Below are positions 1-7,159 of a stretch of 34,491 nucleotides of DNA, piece after piece. The stretch is from an uncultured Eubacteriales bacterium. GTDB lineage: Bacteria > Bacillota > Clostridia > Oscillospirales > Oscillospiraceae. The notes under the pieces were generated by a model that had not been told where the DNA came from, searched no databases, and saw only the letters and a list, made by a program, of their open reading frames with translations. Made by a program: the position numbers and the translations under genes. The DNA is taken from assembly GCA_900545405.1 (NCBI GenBank), contig UQYT01000027.1, positions 1-34,491 of the forward strand. The letters run 5' to 3'. Position 1 is the stretch's first letter. Each line of letters opens with the position of its first letter.

Positions 1-539
1 GCCTTGGGCTGTGCCGCATCCAGCTGTTTGCGGATACCCTCAAGCTGCTCTCTCTCGGCTACAAGCTCCTGTGCCAGGGTGTAGATGACCTCCGGATGCT
101 GAATCACCTGATCCAAAATGGAATCGCTCATATACACACCATGCTTGCGGATAGAAGGGAGAACTTCATCAAACACCCAGTGTTCAAATCGTTCTGCCGA
201 TGGCAGCTTGCTGTGAACGATCAGCCGGTAAACATCGCCTTCTGTGATAAAGGCGATTTCAACGACCTGCTCTCCAGCATCCCCATACTGATTCACCTTC
301 TGAACGACCCCCTCGCGTTTCGTTAGAGGGCCTCTGCAATGGCGTTTCACTGCGGCGTAGGGATTCACATACCCCAACGCTTTCGCCACATCGCTTGCAC
401 AGAAGAAAGTCTTGCCTGCCTCCTGTAACAACCGGATTGAACCAAACTCCTGGTTCTCGAACACCTCCATCATCTGCCTCGACTGTCCGCCATGACTGCC
501 CACATCGGTGTCATGGGTCTTCTGATTGAAATCCGTCAT
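1..539 (-). CDS. Phage antirepressor, BRO-N domain (3' end off window)
   Basis: The leftward frame opens at ATG 539 and stays open to the window edge, giving about 179 residues with no C-terminus. An AGGAGGT ribosome binding site lies 7 bases upstream. After a polar leader of about 25 residues, the protein shows a typical BRO-N core: a segment around FGSIRLLQEAGKTFFCASDV, then ALGYVNP, TEGDVYRLI, and the end of the domain at FDEVLPSIRKHGVYM. A coiled-coil-like stretch rich in Glu and Gln follows. BRO-N proteins are DNA-binding antirepressors of prophages and integrative elements; the C-terminal domain that would define the subtype is missing here. With the repeats at 787-847 and the broken gene at 1014, it marks this end as mobile-element DNA. 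The base composition is more AT-rich than in the host genes to the right. Confidence 0.85.
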   Translation of the reverse strand, partial: MTDFNQKTHDTDVGSHGGQSRQMMEVFENQEFGSIRLLQEAGKTFFCASDVAKALGYVNPYAAVKRHCRGPLTKREGVVQKVNQYGDAGEQVVEIAFITEGDVYRLIVHSKLPSAERFEHWVFDEVLPSIRKHGVYMSDSILDQVIQHPEVIYTLAQELVAEREQLEGIRKQLDAAQPK

Positions 540-583
540 ACCTGTTACCTCCTACTCAAATTTGTCTCGCCGGATTTCGGGCG

Positions 584-637
584 AAAAAAATAGAGCCTCG
601 ACCCATTCTCGTTTTCAAAGAATGAGCCAAGGCTCTA
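584..637 (-). terminator. Rho-independent terminator, leftward
   Basis: The arms TAGAGCCT (591-598) and AGGCTCTA (630-637) pair. An inner CATTCT/AGAATG stem lies around 604-624. Read leftward, the hairpin is followed by seven U residues (584-590). It ends transcripts arriving from the right just before the antirepressor's ribosome binding site. Confidence 0.65.
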
Positions 638-786
638 TGTAACAGGATACCTGATATTATTTTTTTGCAGAATTCGTCAGAACTCGCCAAACGATCCTGA
701 CACTGTTTTTCATTCCATTTCAGCCGGATTTTTATCAAAAATCTGTCAAGGATGTGGGGCTAATTTCCCCTCCAAAATGGCCTTCT

Positions 787-847
787 GTAAACCCATTTTC
801 CCACCCATTAGACTCAAAAATAGGCCGTAAACCCATGGTAAACCCAT
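787..847. repeat. Three GTAAACCCAT direct repeats
   Basis: Exact 10-base copies lie at 787-796, 827-836 and 838-847, with start-to-start spacings of 40 and 11 bases. Further partial CCCAT-like matches lie around them. Short same-orientation repeats near the end of an integrated element resemble arm-type recombinase sites or initiator iterons; which of these applies cannot be decided from the sequence. Confidence 0.55.
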
Positions 848-916
848 CAAAATGGGCTAATTTGAAGTCAAATTTCCTCAAATTTCACCATCGGAATCAG
901 GTGATTTTAGGCATAG

Positions 917-952
917 AAAAAGCCCGGAAAATAGCGTATTTCCGGGCTTTTT
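917..952. terminator. Bidirectional terminator at element end
   Basis: The arm AAAAAGCCCGGAAA (917-930) pairs with TTTCCGGGCTTTTT (939-952). There is an A run on the left and a T run on the right, so it can stop transcription in both directions. Confidence 0.75.
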
Positions 953-1013
953 TAGCATTTTTAAGCTGTAGATTATCGCTTGCTGAACTGAGGTGCGCGA
1001 CGAGCGGCTTTGA

Positions 1014-1199
1014 GGCCTGCGCGTCCTCGGCAGGATAGTTAACGTCCTCGCCGACGAGCGCGTGCTCGACGAAAACGGCAAGATCGACGCCGGCAAGCTC
1101 GGCGCCTTCACCTTTGACCAGATGCGCAGCGGCTATTACGCCGTGGGCGAAAAGGTCGGTCAGGCCTGGCACAGCGGCGCGGGACTGATGAAGAAATAA
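1014..1199 (+). pseudogene. Flavin reductase family protein, 3' remnant
   Basis: An open frame of 61 codons ends in TAA at 1197-1199 and has no start codon or ribosome binding site. In-frame TGA at 1011-1013 closes it on the left. The translated tail (GLRVLGRIVNVLADERVLDE, then FTFDQM, GYYAVGEKVGQAW) resembles the C-terminal end of flavodoxin/flavoredoxin-type flavin reductases that bind FMN. Intact members are about 180-220 residues long, so roughly two thirds of the gene is missing. The adjacent phage-like DNA suggests that an integration or rearrangement removed or displaced the 5' part. The family call rests on this tail only. Confidence 0.6.
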
Positions 1200-1206
1200 A
1201 AAAACG

Positions 1207-1239
1207 CGGCGGCTCCGGGAATCGGAGCCGCCGTTTTTT
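1207..1239. terminator. Bidirectional terminator between flavin reductase remnant and hypB
   Basis: A perfect 10-bp stem GGCGGCTCCG (1208-1217) / CGGAGCCGCC (1223-1232), extended by C1207/G1233, has a 5-base loop. It is flanked by an A run on the left and six T on the right. It serves the two convergent genes. Confidence 0.85.
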
Positions 1240-1253
1240 CTTGCCTGTGCGCC

Positions 1254-1922
1254 TTATGCGTTCCAGGCGTTGACCTCGTTCTCGAGCCACTGGCACCAGG
1301 CGTCCACGCCCTCGCCGGTCTTGGCGGAGATGGGGAAGATCTTCAGCTCGGGGTTGCGCTTGAGCGCGAACTCGCGGACCTTGTCCATGTCGAAGTCGAA
1401 GTAGGGCAGGACGTCGATCTTGTTGATGATGAGCGCCTGGCACACCTCGAACATGAGCGGGTACTTGAGGGGCTTGTCGTGGCCCTCGGGTACGGAGAGG
1501 ATCATGACGTTCTTCACCGCGCCGGTGTCGAACTCCGCCGGGCAGACCAAGTTGCCGACATTCTCGAGGATGGCGAGGTCGATGTCGCCCGTGCCCATCT
1601 CGGTCAGGCCCTGGCGGGTCATGTCGGCGTCCAGGTGGCACATGCCGCCGGTGTGGAGCTGGATGGCCCTCACGCCGGTCTCGGCTATCGTGCGGGCGTC
1701 GACGTCGGAGTCGATGTCGGCCTCCATGACGCCGATGCGCAGCTTGTCCTTCAGCCGGGCGATGGTCGCGCGCAGCGTGGTGGTCTTGCCGCTGCCGGGG
1801 GAGCTCATCAGGTTGAGCAGGAAGGTCTTCTCAGCCTTGAGCTGCTCGCGCACCTTGTCCGCTTCCCTGTTGTTGTCCGCGAACACGTTCTGCTTGATTT
1901 CGTATACTTTAAATTCTGCCAT
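1254..1922 (-). CDS. hypB: Hydrogenase/urease nickel incorporation GTPase HypB
   Basis: The product has 222 residues, the usual length for HypB without a His-rich tail. HypB is the SIMIBI-class GTPase that, with HypA, loads nickel into [NiFe]-hydrogenase. The P-loop is SPGSGKTT (41-48). The metal-binding Cys-His pair of the G-domain is C95-H96 in GGMCHLDADM, C127 lies in GNLVCPAEFD, and NKID (167-170) gives guanine specificity. The N-terminal CxxCGC motif of E. coli HypB is absent. ATG 1922 was chosen because the frame further upstream (to 2090) has no ribosome binding site and runs into the promoter at 1954-1982; GAGGTG precedes 1922. No hypA, hypC-F or hydrogenase subunit is in the window, so it stands alone and its client enzyme is unknown. 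Confidence 0.93.
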   Translation of the reverse strand: MAEFKVYEIKQNVFADNNREADKVREQLKAEKTFLLNLMSSPGSGKTTTLRATIARLKDKLRIGVMEADIDSDVDARTIAETGVRAIQLHTGGMCHLDADMTRQGLTEMGTGDIDLAILENVGNLVCPAEFDTGAVKNVMILSVPEGHDKPLKYPLMFEVCQALIINKIDVLPYFDFDMDKVREFALKRNPELKIFPISAKTGEGVDAWCQWLENEVNAWNA

Positions 1923-1953
1923 ATCACACCTCGGAAAACAGATTACTGATGCT

Positions 1954-1982
1954 AAAATACTACCTGCTCTCCCCCGCGTCAA
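1954..1982 (-). promoter_or_regulatory. Sigma-A-type promoter of hypB
   Basis: Read leftward, TTGACG (1982-1977) is followed by a 17-base spacer and TATTTT (1959-1954). It lies 31 bases before the hypB ATG. Confidence 0.6.
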
Positions 1983-2010
1983 GGCGTTTTTAAAATTTCT
2001 CTGTAAATGG

Positions 2011-2039
2011 TTGACTTTGGGCCTGATGTGGTGCAAAAT
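2011..2039 (+). promoter_or_regulatory. Candidate promoter of the 2090 MATE gene
   Basis: TTGACT (2011-2016), a 17-base spacer and CAAAAT (2034-2039) lie about 50 bases upstream of the gene. It is divergent from the hypB promoter. The -35 is good and the -10 is weak. Confidence 0.45.
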
Positions 2040-2089
2040 AGGCAGGCCGTTCGTAGAGGGCGGTCTTGCGTTTTTCAGGGGTGAACACA

Positions 2090-3478
2090 TTGAAAAAGGA
2101 TATGACGATGGACCTGTGCAGCGGCCCCATCATGGGCAACCTGCTGCGCTTTTCCATTCCGCTGATGCTCTCGGGCATCCTGCAGCTGCTGTTCAACTCG
2201 GCGGACATCATAGTGCTCGGCCAGTTCGCCGGGGGCAACGCCATGGCCGCCGTCGGCTCCACCAGCTCGCTCAACAACCTCATCGTCAACATCTTCCTCG
2301 GCCTCTCCGCCGGCGGCAGCGTCGTCGTGGCGCAGTACTTCGGCATGAAGTCCGACAAGGACCTTGAGGAGTCCGTCCACACGGCCATTCTGCTGGGCCT
2401 CATCAGCGGGCTCATCCTCGTCGTTGTCGGTCTGCTGCTGGCCGAGCCCATGCTCGCGCTCATGGGCACGACGCCCGACCTCATCGACCAGGCCGTGCTC
2501 TACATGCGCATCATCTTTGCCGGCATGCCCGCCATCATGGTGTACGACTTCGGCGCCGGCATACTCCGCGCCGTGGGCGACACGCGCCGCCCGCTGCTCT
2601 ATCTCTCGCTCGGCGGCGTCGTGAACGTCGCGCTCAACCTCTTCTTCGTGCTGGCCTTCGACATGGGCGTGGCGGGCGTCGCCATCGGCACCGTGGTCAG
2701 CCAGACCCTTGCCGCCTTCCTCGTTGTCCGCTGCCTCGTGAAGACCGAGGCCAGCTACGGCATCAGGCTCCGCCGCCTGCGCATAGTCAAGGCCAAGCTC
2801 ATCCGCATTCTGCGCATAGGCATACCCACCGGAGTTCAGGGCGCGGTGTTCTCCATCTCCAACGTCCTCATCCAGTCCGCCATCAACTCCTTCGACTCCT
2901 CCACCATCGTCGGCGGCAACACCGCCTCCGTCAACATCGAAAACTTCGTCTACACGGCGATGAACGCGGTGTATCAGGGCTCGCTCACCTTCACCAGCCA
3001 GAACGTCGGCGCGCACAACGTCAAGCGCATCGTGCCGATATTGTGGTGGAGCTCCCTGTGCGTCACCGCGGTGGGCCTGCTGCTGGGCGTCACGGCGGTG
3101 GTGTTCGGCCGGGCGCTGCTCGGCATCTACTCCCCCGACCCGCAGATAATCGCCTACGGCTTCGACAGGCTCAAGCTCATCGGCCTCACCTACTTCCTCT
3201 GCGGCCTGATGGACACCGTCTGCGGCTGCATACGCGGGCTCGGCGCCTCCATAACGCCCACGCTCATCTCCCTCACCGGCGCCTGCGCGCTGAGGATAGT
3301 CTGGATATACACCATCTTCGCCTCGACCCGCTCGCTCTTCATGCTCTACCTCTCCTACCCCGTGAGCTGGCTCGTCACCTACATAGCCAACCTCGTCTGC
3401 TTCGCCGTCACCTACCGCAGGTGGAAGCGCCGCGCGCTGGCCAGCACTACCATAGTCAACGGCTATACAGTAGGATAA
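2090..3478 (+). CDS. MATE family efflux transporter
   Basis: About 462 residues with roughly twelve hydrophobic segments in two homologous halves. The first half opens with GNLLRFSIPLMLSGILQ and FNSADIIVLGQFAGGNAMAA, and the second begins near RILRIGIPTGVQGAVFSISN. This is the DinF/NorM-like MATE pattern common in Clostridia: an inner-membrane antiporter that exports drugs or metabolites using Na+ or H+. The start is uncertain. TTG 2090 has AGGGGT 7 bases upstream; ATG 2108 has AAAGGA 7 bases upstream and would remove only six residues. The substrate cannot be told from sequence. It sits alone after its own promoter and is followed by a hairpin that covers the next gene's ribosome binding site. 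Confidence 0.9.
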   Translation: MKKDMTMDLCSGPIMGNLLRFSIPLMLSGILQLLFNSADIIVLGQFAGGNAMAAVGSTSSLNNLIVNIFLGLSAGGSVVVAQYFGMKSDKDLEESVHTAILLGLISGLILVVVGLLLAEPMLALMGTTPDLIDQAVLYMRIIFAGMPAIMVYDFGAGILRAVGDTRRPLLYLSLGGVVNVALNLFFVLAFDMGVAGVAIGTVVSQTLAAFLVVRCLVKTEASYGIRLRRLRIVKAKLIRILRIGIPTGVQGAVFSISNVLIQSAINSFDSSTIVGGNTASVNIENFVYTAMNAVYQGSLTFTSQNVGAHNVKRIVPILWWSSLCVTAVGLLLGVTAVVFGRALLGIYSPDPQIIAYGFDRLKLIGLTYFLCGLMDTVCGCIRGLGASITPTLISLTGACALRIVWIYTIFASTRSLFMLYLSYPVSWLVTYIANLVCFAVTYRRWKRRALASTTIVNGYTVG

Positions 3479-3499
3479 AATATAAGTATTTGCTATTTG

Positions 3500-3540
3500 C
3501 CCCTCCTCTGTCTTAAACTTAAGGCCGAGGAGGGGATATT
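3500..3540 (+). promoter_or_regulatory. Hairpin covering the DUF3737 gene's ribosome binding site
   Basis: CCCCTCCTC (3500-3508) pairs perfectly with GAGGAGGGG (3527-3535), and an inner CTTAA/TTAAG stem extends the hairpin. ATATTTTT follows, so it could end the MATE transcript. The right arm is also the Shine-Dalgarno sequence of the gene starting at 3544, so in a read-through transcript it would mask that site. Confidence 0.65.
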
Positions 3541-3543
3541 TTT

Positions 3544-4401
3544 ATGGATATCATAACCGGCAAGAGTTTTGACGCCGAGCGCGCTTTTTACGGCAGGAGC
3601 GGCGTGCGGGTCGAGCGCTGCGCCTTTGACGGACCGGCCGACGGGGAGAGCGCCTTCAAGGAGTGCTCCGACATACAGGCCGAGCACTGCTTTTTCAACC
3701 TCCGCTACCCCTTCTGGCACGACCACGGGCTCCGGATACACGACAGCGAGCTGACCGACAAATGCCGCGCGGCGCTCTGGTATTCCGAGGGCATCGAGAT
3801 AAGCGGCACCAAGCTGCACGGCATAAAGGCCCTGCGCGAGTGCGCCGACGCCGTGATACGAAACTGCGACATCGTCTCACCGGAGTTCGGCTGGTCCTCC
3901 CGCGGCGTGGAGATGGCCGACTGCACCGCCGAGAGCGAATACTTCATGCTCCGCTCCAGTGACCTGCACTTCAGGAACGTGAAGTTCAAGGGCAAGTACT
4001 CCTTCCAGTACATCGAAAACTCCACCTTCGAGCACTGCGAGTTCGACACCAAGGACGCCTTCTGGCACGCGAAGAACGTAGTCGTGCGCGACTGCGTGGT
4101 AAAGGGCGAGTATCTGGCCTGGTACTGCGAGAACGTCACCTTTGAAAACTGCACCATCATCGGCACGCAGCCGCTGTGCTACTGCCGCGGGCTGAGGCTC
4201 ATCAACTGCGCCATGGTCGGCACGGACCTCGCCTTTGAGCGCTCCGAGGTCGAAGCCAGCGTCACGACGCCGGTGGACAGCATCAAGAACCCGCTCTCCG
4301 GCTGCATAACCGTCCCGGCCGTGGGCGAGATAATCCGCGACATAGACGGCGCCGACGGCAAGATAGTCGTCACCGGCCTGAGCAAGGCGGCCTGCGCATG
4401 A
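3544..4401 (+). CDS. DUF3737 family protein (right-handed beta-helix)
   Basis: 285 residues, starting at ATG 3544 with GAGGAGGGG 8 bases upstream. The protein is a run of short repeats of about 20 residues with alternating aromatic and Cys positions, such as EHCFFN, IRNCDIV, FEHCEFD, VRDCVV, FENCTI and LINCAM. That is the ladder pattern of a pectate-lyase-like parallel beta-helix, and the length and opening IITGKSFDAERAFYG match DUF3737. The biochemical role of this family is unknown; a carbohydrate-related or structural role is only a guess. There is no signal peptide, so it should be cytoplasmic. Its 3' end overlaps the start of the lipoprotein gene by four bases (ATGA), so the two are probably translationally coupled. 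Confidence 0.85.
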   Translation: MDIITGKSFDAERAFYGRSGVRVERCAFDGPADGESAFKECSDIQAEHCFFNLRYPFWHDHGLRIHDSELTDKCRAALWYSEGIEISGTKLHGIKALRECADAVIRNCDIVSPEFGWSSRGVEMADCTAESEYFMLRSSDLHFRNVKFKGKYSFQYIENSTFEHCEFDTKDAFWHAKNVVVRDCVVKGEYLAWYCENVTFENCTIIGTQPLCYCRGLRLINCAMVGTDLAFERSEVEASVTTPVDSIKNPLSGCITVPAVGEIIRDIDGADGKIVVTGLSKAACA

Positions 4402-4904
4402 GGAGGCCCGCCGCGCTCGTCCTGGCCGCGCTGCTTGCGCTGACCCTCGCGGCCTGCGGCGCTCGGCCCACGGCTGAGGCCGATACCCCCGCCGCCGGGC
4501 CGTCGGCCGCGCCCGCCGAACCGGTGGAGACAAGCACTGAGGAGGAGACTGAGATGAAGATGAACGTGGAAGTCGGAGGCGAGAGCTTCACCGCCACGCT
4601 TGAAAACAACTCCGCAGCCGCCGCGCTCGCGGAAATGCTCCGCAGTGAGCCGCTCACCATCGAGATGAGCGACTACGCCGGGTTCGAGAAGGTCGGCTCC
4701 CTCGGCACGCGCCTGCCTGCGAGCAACGCGCAGACCACCACCAGCTCTGGCGACATCGTGCTCTACAACGGCAGCCAGATAGTCATCTTCTACGGCTCCA
4801 ACTCCTGGAGCTACACCCGTCTGGGCCGCATAGACGACCTCGACGGCTGGGCCGACGCCCTCGGGAGCGGCGACGTGACGGTCACCTTCTCCCTGACGGA
4901 ATAA
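4398..4904 (+). CDS. Lipoprotein with cyclophilin-like domain
   Basis: 168 residues. A signal peptide with lipobox LAAC puts the lipidated Cys at position 20, so the protein is anchored on the outer face of the membrane. A linker rich in Ala, Pro and Glu (21-50) leads to a domain of about 115 residues: MKMNVEVGGESFTATLENNS, then ALAEMLRSEPLTIEMSDYAGFEKVGSLG, GDIVLYNGSQIVIFYGSNSW and RLGRIDD. These match the bacterial cyclophilin-like fold family (often annotated DUF4198/cyclophilin_like), for which prolyl isomerase activity has not been shown. It is coupled to the DUF3737 gene and ends before a strong terminator, so these two form a small unit. Confidence 0.8.
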   Translation: MRRPAALVLAALLALTLAACGARPTAEADTPAAGPSAAPAEPVETSTEEETEMKMNVEVGGESFTATLENNSAAAALAEMLRSEPLTIEMSDYAGFEKVGSLGTRLPASNAQTTTSSGDIVLYNGSQIVIFYGSNSWSYTRLGRIDDLDGWADALGSGDVTVTFSLTE

Positions 4905-4916
4905 AATACGCGCTCA

Positions 4917-4949
4917 AGAGGGCCGGACAGCTGTCCGGCTCTCTTTTTT
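4917..4949 (+). terminator. Rho-independent terminator
   Basis: AGAGGGCCGGACAG pairs with CTGTCCGGCTCTCT (one mismatch) with almost no loop, followed by six T. It ends the DUF3737-lipoprotein unit. Confidence 0.88.
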
Positions 4950-4986
4950 AGGCAACATATGTGTATGTATATCCGGGCGCGGATGG

Positions 4987-5042
4987 TGTTATAATGGGCG
5001 GGTGAGATTTCGCTTGACAAAAGCGGCAGGATATTTTTTACT
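4987..5042 (+). promoter_or_regulatory. Promoter region of the partner-switching/GH3 operon
   Basis: The best candidate is TTGACA (5014-5019), a 17-base spacer and TTTACT (5037-5042), 30 bases before the STAS start codon. A second one is the extended -10 TGTTATAAT (4987-4995) without a clear -35. No recognisable alternative-sigma or operator sequence was seen. Confidence 0.6.
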
Positions 5043-5072
5043 ACTCGTATAAAAGCTCAGGAGGATAAGGCT

Positions 5073-5372
5073 ATGACTATAAATAAAACCGCCGAGGGCG
5101 GCAAGCTGACCATTGCGCTCGAGGGCAGGCTGGACACAAACACCGCGCCGCAGCTGGAGGCCGAGCTCAAGCGCTCCGTCTCGGGCGTGACCGAGCTGGT
5201 GCTCGACTTCACAGGGCTGGAGTACATATCTTCCGCCGGGCTCCGCGTGCTGCTGGCGGCGCAGAAGGTCATGAACAAGCAGGGCAAGATGGTCCTCCGC
5301 GGCGTCAACAGCACCATCACGGAGGTGCTGGAGATAACCGGCTTTGTGGACATCCTCACCGTTGAGGAATAA
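5073..5372 (+). CDS. STAS-domain anti-sigma-factor antagonist (RsbV/SpoIIAA-like)
   Basis: 99 residues forming a single STAS domain: strand LTIALEGRLDTNTAPQLEAE, then LVLDFTGLEYISSAGLRVLL, where S53/S54 occupy the phosphorylation site of RsbV and SpoIIAA, and VLEITGFVDILTV at the end. In known circuits the unphosphorylated form binds an RsbW-type kinase and displaces the kinase's target. The kinase phosphorylates this serine and a PP2C phosphatase restores it. Both partners are encoded at the other end of the same operon (10457 and 8830). AGGAGG precedes ATG 5073. It is the first gene after the promoter. No sigma factor lies nearby, so the output is probably not classical sigma-B control. Confidence 0.92.
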   Translation: MTINKTAEGGKLTIALEGRLDTNTAPQLEAELKRSVSGVTELVLDFTGLEYISSAGLRVLLAAQKVMNKQGKMVLRGVNSTITEVLEITGFVDILTVEE

Positions 5373-5407
5373 TCCGCCCCGGCGCGGCGAGAGGAGGGCG
5401 GCGGACC

Positions 5408-7141
5408 TTGCAGATGGCTGACATCGGTCTGAGGCAGGACGAGGCGTTTATGCGCAGGGCCTTTCACAAGAGCCTGCTGCCCTGCGTCCTGTCCATACTC
5501 AGCCAGAACATCAACATATTGGCGGACGGTATCATCGTCGGACAGCGTATCGGCACTGACGGACTGTCCGCCATTAACCTTTGTGTGCCGGTGTACCTAG
5601 TGCTGTGCATCGTCGGCTCCTTCCTGGTCTCCGGCACGGCCATACAGGCCTCCCGCGCCATCGGCCGCAGGCAGACGGAGCAGAGCCGGAAGCTCTATAA
5701 CACCGCCGTATGGTCCTGCGTCGCGGCCGGCATTGCAGTCACGGCGGCGGGGCTTGCGCTCTGCGCGCCCATCTCCGCCCTGCTCTGCCCCGACGAGACG
5801 GTCAGGCCGCTGGTGATGGAGTACAACCTCGTCACGCTCATCGGCGCGCTGCCCAAGATACTCATCTACGCCCCCTTCTGGTTCCTGCGCATGGACGGGC
5901 GGGCGCGGCTCGTGGTGTGGATGATGCTCATCATGGGCGGCGGCAACGTGGTGCTCGACCTCGTCTTTCTCTGCCCGCTCGGCATGGGCATAGGCGGCGC
6001 GGCCTGGGCCAGCGTCATCTCCACCGCCGCGGCCTGCGCCTTCGGGCTGGTCTGTCTCTGCGGCAGGCGCAGCAGCTTCCGCCTCGGGATGAGGTGCGTC
6101 CCCGCCGCAGACTGGCGGGGCATCGCCGCCGCGGGCAGCCCCTCGGCGCTCAACAACCTCTTTCAGACGCTCCGCCTGCTGGCGGTGAACTCCATGCTGC
6201 TCGCCGCGGGCGGGAGCGAGCTGGTCGCGGCCTTTACGGCGGTCAACTGCATCTTCGCCTTCTCCCTGAGCGTGGTGGACGGCGTGCCGCAGGCGGCCTC
6301 AGCCATGCTCGGCATATACAGCGGCGAGCGCGACAACGACAGCGCGGCGCTGCTCATCCGCCGCGAGTGGCGCACGGGCGCGCTCTGCTGCGCCGCCTTT
6401 GCCGCCGTGGTCATACTCGCCGCCGACGGCATCGCCCTGGCCTACGGCCTCTCCGTGCCGCTGCGCCTTGCGATGGTCTGCCTCTCCGCCGGGATGTTCC
6501 CGGGGCTCTGGTGCAGCATCCTCTCGGGGCTCTACAACGTCTCCGGACACGTGCGCTGGGCCAACGCCATCATCTTCAGCCGCGTCTTTCTCGCCGCGGC
6601 GGCCAGCCTGTATCTCGCGCTGGCCCTGGGCTGGAGCCCCTGGTGGTTCCTCGTGCTCAGCGAGGCCGTGACCGTCCTTCTCTGGTGGGCGGCGGCGGGC
6701 ATATACCACCGGCGGCACCCGGAGCTCACGCGCTTTCTGCTGCTCGACCGCTCCCTCGAGAAGGAGGGCCGCGTGATAAACTTCTCCGTCGAGGGCGACA
6801 CGGAGGACATCTGCGACGCCAGCCGGAGGATCTCCGAATTCTGCGAGGAAAACGACATGAACGTGCGCCAGGTCATGCGCATCAGCCTCGCCATCGAGGA
6901 GATAATGACCATGATAGTGCAGGAAAACAGCCCCGGACACGTCAGCTTCGACGTGCGGGTCTTCTCTCTCCAGCAGGATATGGGCATACGCATAAGCTAC
7001 GACGGCCGGGAGTACGACCCCTTCGGCCTGCACGCGAAGGGGGACATGCAGTATCTCGGCGTAGACCTCATAGCGAACATGATGAGGTCCGTCGTATATC
7101 AGCGCACCTTCGGCGTGAACACGCTGCAGCTTTTACTTTGA
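5408..7141 (+). CDS. MATE transporter fused to a degenerate RsbW-like ATPase domain
   Basis: 577 residues. Residues 1-445 have about twelve membrane segments of MATE type (PCVLSILSQNINILADGIIVG; GSPSALNNLFQTLRLLAVNS opens the second half). Residues 454-577 match the HATPase fold of RsbW/SpoIIAB proteins and align with the separate kinase at 10457. The ATP-site residues are altered, however: the N-box Asn is M502 in AIEEIMTM, the G1 Asp is Y531 in YDGREYDP, and the first glycines of the G2 loop are Q548-Y549 in QYLGVDLI. The domain therefore probably binds a partner, such as the STAS protein, without phosphorylating it. TTG 5408 was chosen because AGGAGGG lies 9 bases upstream; ATG 5414 is the alternative. 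GH3 follows 18 bases later. Confidence 0.9.
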   Translation: MQMADIGLRQDEAFMRRAFHKSLLPCVLSILSQNINILADGIIVGQRIGTDGLSAINLCVPVYLVLCIVGSFLVSGTAIQASRAIGRRQTEQSRKLYNTAVWSCVAAGIAVTAAGLALCAPISALLCPDETVRPLVMEYNLVTLIGALPKILIYAPFWFLRMDGRARLVVWMMLIMGGGNVVLDLVFLCPLGMGIGGAAWASVISTAAACAFGLVCLCGRRSSFRLGMRCVPAADWRGIAAAGSPSALNNLFQTLRLLAVNSMLLAAGGSELVAAFTAVNCIFAFSLSVVDGVPQAASAMLGIYSGERDNDSAALLIRREWRTGALCCAAFAAVVILAADGIALAYGLSVPLRLAMVCLSAGMFPGLWCSILSGLYNVSGHVRWANAIIFSRVFLAAAASLYLALALGWSPWWFLVLSEAVTVLLWWAAAGIYHRRHPELTRFLLLDRSLEKEGRVINFSVEGDTEDICDASRRISEFCEENDMNVRQVMRISLAIEEIMTMIVQENSPGHVSFDVRVFSLQQDMGIRISYDGREYDPFGLHAKGDMQYLGVDLIANMMRSVVYQRTFGVNTLQLLL

Positions 7142-7159
7142 CGGACGGGAGGAGCGCAC

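Larger units (their letters stand above)
540..1013. other. Non-coding end of mobile element
   Basis: No convincing gene was found here. The stretch is more AT-rich than the rest of the window. It holds a leftward terminator (584-637), three direct repeats (787-847) and a two-way terminator (917-952). The element/host junction probably lies between about 955 and 1013, because the flavin reductase frame is closed by TGA at 1011-1013 and is recognisable only to the right of it. No integrase or excisionase gene is visible on this side. Confidence 0.5.

Noticed and set aside
556..738. Leftward 60-codon frame upstream of the antirepressor
   Set aside because: It runs through the terminator hairpin at 584-637 and has no recognisable content.
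787..847. GTAAACCCAT repeats as a CRISPR array
   Set aside because: Units are only 10 bases, spacing is irregular (40 and 11), and no cas gene is present.
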